DNA of 64,000 nt from Methylobacterium sp. E-045 (GTDB taxonomy: Bacteria > Pseudomonadota > Alphaproteobacteria > Rhizobiales > Beijerinckiaceae). The stretch covers positions 1-64,000 of the forward strand of contig NZ_JAKSYE010000089.1 of assembly GCF_022829685.1 (NCBI RefSeq), read 5' to 3'. The notes below the pieces were generated by a model. That model worked only from the letters and a program-made list of their open reading frames with translations, made no database searches and had not been told where the DNA came from. How positions within the stretch are numbered: position 1 is the first letter of the stretch; every line of letters starts with the position of its first letter. Shown here one piece after another: positions 62,918-64,000 of this stretch. Both the position numbers and the translations under genes were made by a program.

Positions 62918-64000
62918 ATGTCGGCGACCAAGATTCTGTGGGGCCAGCTTATCACCGTCTGCCTTATCGTGCTGATGACGACTTGGGCCGCGACGCAATG
63001 GACGGCCTACCGGCTCGGCTTCCAGCCCCAGCTTGGGCAGCCGTGGTTCGAGCTGGCTGGCTGGCCGATCTACTATCCCCCGGCCTTCTTCTGGTGGTGG
63101 TACTTCTATGATGCCTATGCCCCGCCGATCTTCGTCGAGGGCGCTTACATCGCCGCCTCTGGTGGCTTCATCGCCATCGCGGTCGCGATCGGCATGTCGG
63201 TCTGGCGAGCGCGCGAGGCCAAGAATGTCGAGACCTACGGCTCGGCCCGCTGGGCGCGCCCTGACGAGGTGAAGGCAGCGGGGCTGCTCGGACCCGACGG
63301 CGTCGTGCTCGGCAAGCACGAGAAAGACTATCTCCGCCACGATGGCCCCGAGCATGTCCTGTGCTTCGCTCCGACGCGATCCGGCAAGGGCGTCGGCCTC
63401 GTCGTGCCGTCGCTGCTGACCTGGCCGGGCTCCGCCATCGTCCACGACATCAAGGGGGAGAACTGGACGCTGACGGCAGGCTTTCGATCCCGCCACGGCC
63501 GCGTGCTGCTGTTCGATCCGACGAATGCGAAGTCGGCGGCCTACAACCCGCTGCTCGAAGTGCGGCGCGGCGAGTGGGAAGTCCGCGACGTGCAGAATAT
63601 CGCCGACATTCTCGTCGACCCGGAAGGGTCGCTCGAGAAGCGAAATCACTGGGAGAAGACGTCGCACGCGCTCTTGGTTGGCGCGATCCTGCACGTCCTC
63701 TACGCCGAGGCCGACAAGACTCTGGCCGGCGTCGCCGCCTTCCTCTCCGATCCGAAACGGCCGATCGAGTCGACCCTCGCGGCGATGATGAAGACGGCCC
63801 ACCTCGGCGAGGCCGGCCCGCACCCGGTGATCGCCAGCGCCGCCCGCGAACTCCTCAACAAATCCGACAACGAGCGGTCCGGCGTGCTGTCGACGGCGAT
63901 GTCGTTCCTCGGACTCTATCGAGACCCGGTCGTCGCCGAGGTCACCCGCCGCTGCGATTGGCGCATCGTGGACATTGTCGGCAGCAAGCACCCGACCACG
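62918..64000 (+). CDS. traG: TraG/VirD4 coupling protein, N-terminal part (cut by window edge)
   Basis: 361 residues are visible from the ATG at 62918, with a strong site AAAGGAGT. Two to three membrane segments in the first 105 residues (about 5-28, 53-70 and 80-100) anchor the protein. The ATPase begins with YGSARWA, Walker A PTRSGKGVG (about 151-159) and HDIKGENW. It recruits the relaxase-DNA complex to the type IV secretion channel. The gene continues beyond the window. Confidence 0.93.
   Translation, partial: MSATKILWGQLITVCLIVLMTTWAATQWTAYRLGFQPQLGQPWFELAGWPIYYPPAFFWWWYFYDAYAPPIFVEGAYIAASGGFIAIAVAIGMSVWRAREAKNVETYGSARWARPDEVKAAGLLGPDGVVLGKHEKDYLRHDGPEHVLCFAPTRSGKGVGLVVPSLLTWPGSAIVHDIKGENWTLTAGFRSRHGRVLLFDPTNAKSAAYNPLLEVRRGEWEVRDVQNIADILVDPEGSLEKRNHWEKTSHALLVGAILHVLYAEADKTLAGVAAFLSDPKRPIESTLAAMMKTAHLGEAGPHPVIASAARELLNKSDNERSGVLSTAMSFLGLYRDPVVAEVTRRCDWRIVDIVGSKHPTT

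Noticed and set aside
1..64000. CRISPR arrays, rRNA, tRNA and insertion sequences
   Set aside because: I saw no regularly spaced repeat-spacer array, no rRNA or tRNA signature and no transposase in the window.

Overview
The window comes from a high-GC alphaproteobacterium, most likely a methylotroph of the Methylobacterium/Methylorubrum group. The clues are a lanthanide-type methanol dehydrogenase (xoxF) at the left edge, a dihydromethanopterin-reductase-like gene (dmrA), and alphaproteobacterial housekeeping order (rpsF-rpsR-DUF2232-rplI-dnaB-alr-radA-cvpA-purF). All assignments come from reading the sequence; no database search was possible.

Layout. (1) 1-18.8 kb is ordinary core chromosome: the start of xoxF, the ribosomal S6/S18/L9 operon, dnaB, alr, radA, cvpA, purF, a short-chain dehydrogenase, dmrA-like, a YbdK-type ligase, der with a TPR membrane protein, NnrU, a secreted protein of unknown function, a cupin and an OmpA-like protein. 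(2) At 18,845-18,859 the minus strand reads ATCGAGTGGGAGTGA, the expected 3' end of guaA (Ile-Glu-Trp-Glu-stop). guaA is a known target of integrative elements, so I take this as the left attachment site of an integrative and conjugative element (ICE) that runs off the right end of the window. (3) 19.0-39.9 kb is cargo, almost all of it resembling defence: a three-gene ABC-ATPase system with a flavin/NAD(P)-type Rossmann partner; an AbiE-type toxin-antitoxin pair; a STAS-like/8-cysteine/GHKL-ATPase module; a SIR2-APAZ plus short Argonaute (SPARSA) pair; an operon with an HTH-NTPase, two related PD-(D/E)XK-like proteins and a zinc-peptidase domain; and a GIY-YIG protein. (4) 40.1-64 kb is the ICE backbone: ArdC, a large ParB-like protein, a ribbon-helix-helix protein, a methyltransferase-helicase (strawberry notch family), a toprim protein, DUF2493, DUF736, a QseC/QseM/FseA-like switch including a recognisable +1 ribosomal frameshift site, an RdfS-like excisionase, RepA with an iteron origin, ParA with an RHH partner, DUF2840, TraF, a second DUF736, a lytic transglycosylase, a candidate oriT, the relaxase and the start of the TraG/VirD4 coupling protein.

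How it fits together. The backbone matches the control logic described for the Mesorhizobium symbiosis ICEs: an XRE repressor and a DUF2285 antiactivator hold back FseA, which is made only by frameshifting and turns on the excision factor and the transfer genes. The RepA/iteron/DnaA-box/ParA block suggests that the excised circle can replicate and segregate. Two backbone genes share a covarying leader hairpin, which may be an undescribed regulatory RNA of this element family. The most promising candidates for little-described biology are the ABC/Rossmann three-gene system, the HTH-NTPase/nuclease-like/peptidase operon, the 8-cysteine/GHKL module and the leader RNA.
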